A DNA stretch of 5,301 nucleotides. Source: Pseudomonadota bacterium (lineage in GTDB: Bacteria; Pseudomonadota; Alphaproteobacteria; Rhizobiales; Devosiaceae). A program made the position numbers and the translations under genes. Location of the stretch: the NCBI GenBank assembly GCA_023390785.1, contig JAEWCE010000137.1:1-5301 (forward strand). The letters run 5' to 3'. The notes beneath the pieces were generated by a model. That model was not told the origin of the DNA and ran no database searches. It worked only from the letters and a program-made list of their open reading frames with translations. This document shows, in pieces, positions 4,482 to 5,301 of the stretch. Positions within the stretch are counted from its first letter, which is position 1; every line of letters starts with the position of its first letter.

Positions 4482-5301
4482 ATGCCGGTCGCCGCTCCCA
4501 TCGTTGCCAATGCCGTCCAGGCGGTCGCGGCCGCCCGCGTGGCGCTGGCCGAGGCCATGGTGCTCAAGGTCGGGCAGGTGCTCGAGGCGCTGGTGCTGGG
4601 CAAGGCGGCCGATGGCGCGACCACCCTCAAGATCGGTGAGCAGGTGGTGACGGCGAGGCTGCCGCAGCCGGCGCTTGTACCGGGGAGCACGGTGCAGTTG
4701 CAGGTCAAGGCCACGGGCGCCGCCCCGCAACTGCAATTGCTGAGCGTGCGGCCCCCGGCACAGCCGGTCCGCGCGGCGCCGCTCCCCATCACGGCTCCGT
4801 TCGTGCCGCAAGGGCAGGGGGATGCAATCGCACCGCACCCCGCGTCGTTGCCGCAGCAACCGCCGGCGGCGAATCCGGAGTCCGCACCGGAACTTGCGGC
4901 CAAAGGCTCGCAGATCGAGTCCGCACCGCCGCAGACCGCGCCGCCATCTCCGCGCGGGACTGCGGCGTCGCCAACCATCGCCGCGCAAACGGCGTCGCGA
5001 CCTGCCGCTCCGCCGGCGTCTCCTGCGCCCTTGCAGGCCACCGCGACGCCCACCCCGCAGCCACAGCCGGGCACTGCGGGTCAGCCCGCTTCCAACTCGC
5101 AGCCGGCCCCGGCCGAAATCGTGCCGCAGCCCGTGACCAGGGCTATCCCGGCTATCCCGTCGACTGCTGCTCCCGTGCCCCCGGAGCAAATGCCCCAGAC
5201 TCCGGCCCTGGCCGCGCCAGTGGCCCGTGCCGGCGTCGCCGCCGATGCCTCGCCACCGCAGCCGGCAGCAGCGCCGGTCCCCGCGGCGTCCCCCGCTGTC
5301 A
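4482..5301 (+). CDS. FliK-like Ala/Pro-rich protein, N-terminal part
   Basis: From ATG 4482 the frame stays open for 273 codons to the right edge, and a stop in frame (4446-4448) limits it upstream. AGGG (4471-4474) is 7 bases before the ATG. Residues 1-25 are Ala/Val-rich. Residues 26-88 look like a small beta-rich domain (VLKVGQVLEALVLG, TTLKIGEQVVTARLPQP, PGSTVQLQVKATG, PQLQLLSV). From about 90 on it is low-complexity and dominated by Ala, Pro and Gln. This plan (short beta domain, long Pro/Ala linker, conserved C-terminal domain out of view) is what I know from alphaproteobacterial proteins annotated as flagellar hook-length control FliK-like. FliK measures hook length and switches the export apparatus. 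The CtrA-like site upstream fits, but without the C-terminal domain the call is provisional. Another secreted or periplasmic Pro-rich protein is possible, although no signal peptide is seen. An alternative start at Met26 (4557) has poorer spacing. Confidence 0.55.
   Translation, partial: MPVAAPIVANAVQAVAAARVALAEAMVLKVGQVLEALVLGKAADGATTLKIGEQVVTARLPQPALVPGSTVQLQVKATGAAPQLQLLSVRPPAQPVRAAPLPITAPFVPQGQGDAIAPHPASLPQQPPAANPESAPELAAKGSQIESAPPQTAPPSPRGTAASPTIAAQTASRPAAPPASPAPLQATATPTPQPQPGTAGQPASNSQPAPAEIVPQPVTRAIPAIPSTAAPVPPEQMPQTPALAAPVARAGVAADASPPQPAAAPVPAASPAV
5141..5158 (+). repeat. Tandem 9-base duplication inside the Pro-rich linker
   Basis: GGCTATCCC occurs twice head to tail (5141-5149 and 5150-5158), giving AIPAIP in the FliK-like protein. 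It keeps the reading frame and looks like slippage in a low-complexity linker. Confidence 0.7.

Noticed and set aside
4455..5189. Long minus-strand frames opposite the FliK-like gene
   Set aside because: They are Arg/Gly/Cys-rich by-products of the Ala/Pro-rich plus-strand codons. The plus frame has a ribosome binding site, a beta-domain pattern and no stop up to the edge.

Overview
The window is high-GC DNA from what is most likely an alphaproteobacterium, probably of the Hyphomicrobiales (Devosia-like). The protein styles point there, as does a FliK-like gene preceded by a CtrA-type TTAAC repeat and a GANTC site. The species assignment is inference. I see no mobile element, CRISPR array or sign of recent transfer.

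Layout: (1) 1-193, minus strand: the N-terminal end of a GNAT-type acetyltransferase that runs off the left edge. (2) 255-683, plus: a 142-residue four-helix membrane protein of unknown function, divergent from the GNAT gene. (3) 684-1008: a 325-base stretch without a conventional gene, which reads as the control region of leuA. It holds a hairpin, a weak sigma-70-type promoter, an inverted repeat, a 41-codon leucine-rich leader ORF (756-881) and RNA elements that could fold as an attenuator. (4) 1009-2580, plus: leuA, 2-isopropylmalate synthase, full length. (5) 2586-3350, plus: an HpcH/HpaI-family class II aldolase, 5 bases after leuA and almost certainly co-transcribed. (6) 3352-4218, minus: an MscS-family mechanosensitive channel, convergent with the aldolase with a single base between stop codons and a shared 9-bp hairpin over the junction. 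(7) 4335-4410, plus: tRNA-Lys(CUU) with encoded CCA and a plausible promoter. (8) 4482 to the right edge, plus: the N-terminal part of an open Ala/Pro-rich protein resembling alphaproteobacterial FliK-like hook-length proteins.

The most interesting signal is upstream of leuA. The leader ORF has 13 Leu codons among its last 21 codons and stops 127 bases before leuA. Its stop lies inside one arm of a perfect 8-bp stem, followed by a terminator-like hairpin with a broken U-tract and a competing pairing that would disrupt it. This fits ribosome-mediated attenuation by leucyl-tRNA, so the operon would be shut down when leucine is plentiful. The second signal is the TTAAC-N5-TTAAC repeat plus GAATC just before the FliK-like gene, which would tie that gene to cell-cycle or flagellar control. 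All structures were read by eye; no folding energies or database searches were run.
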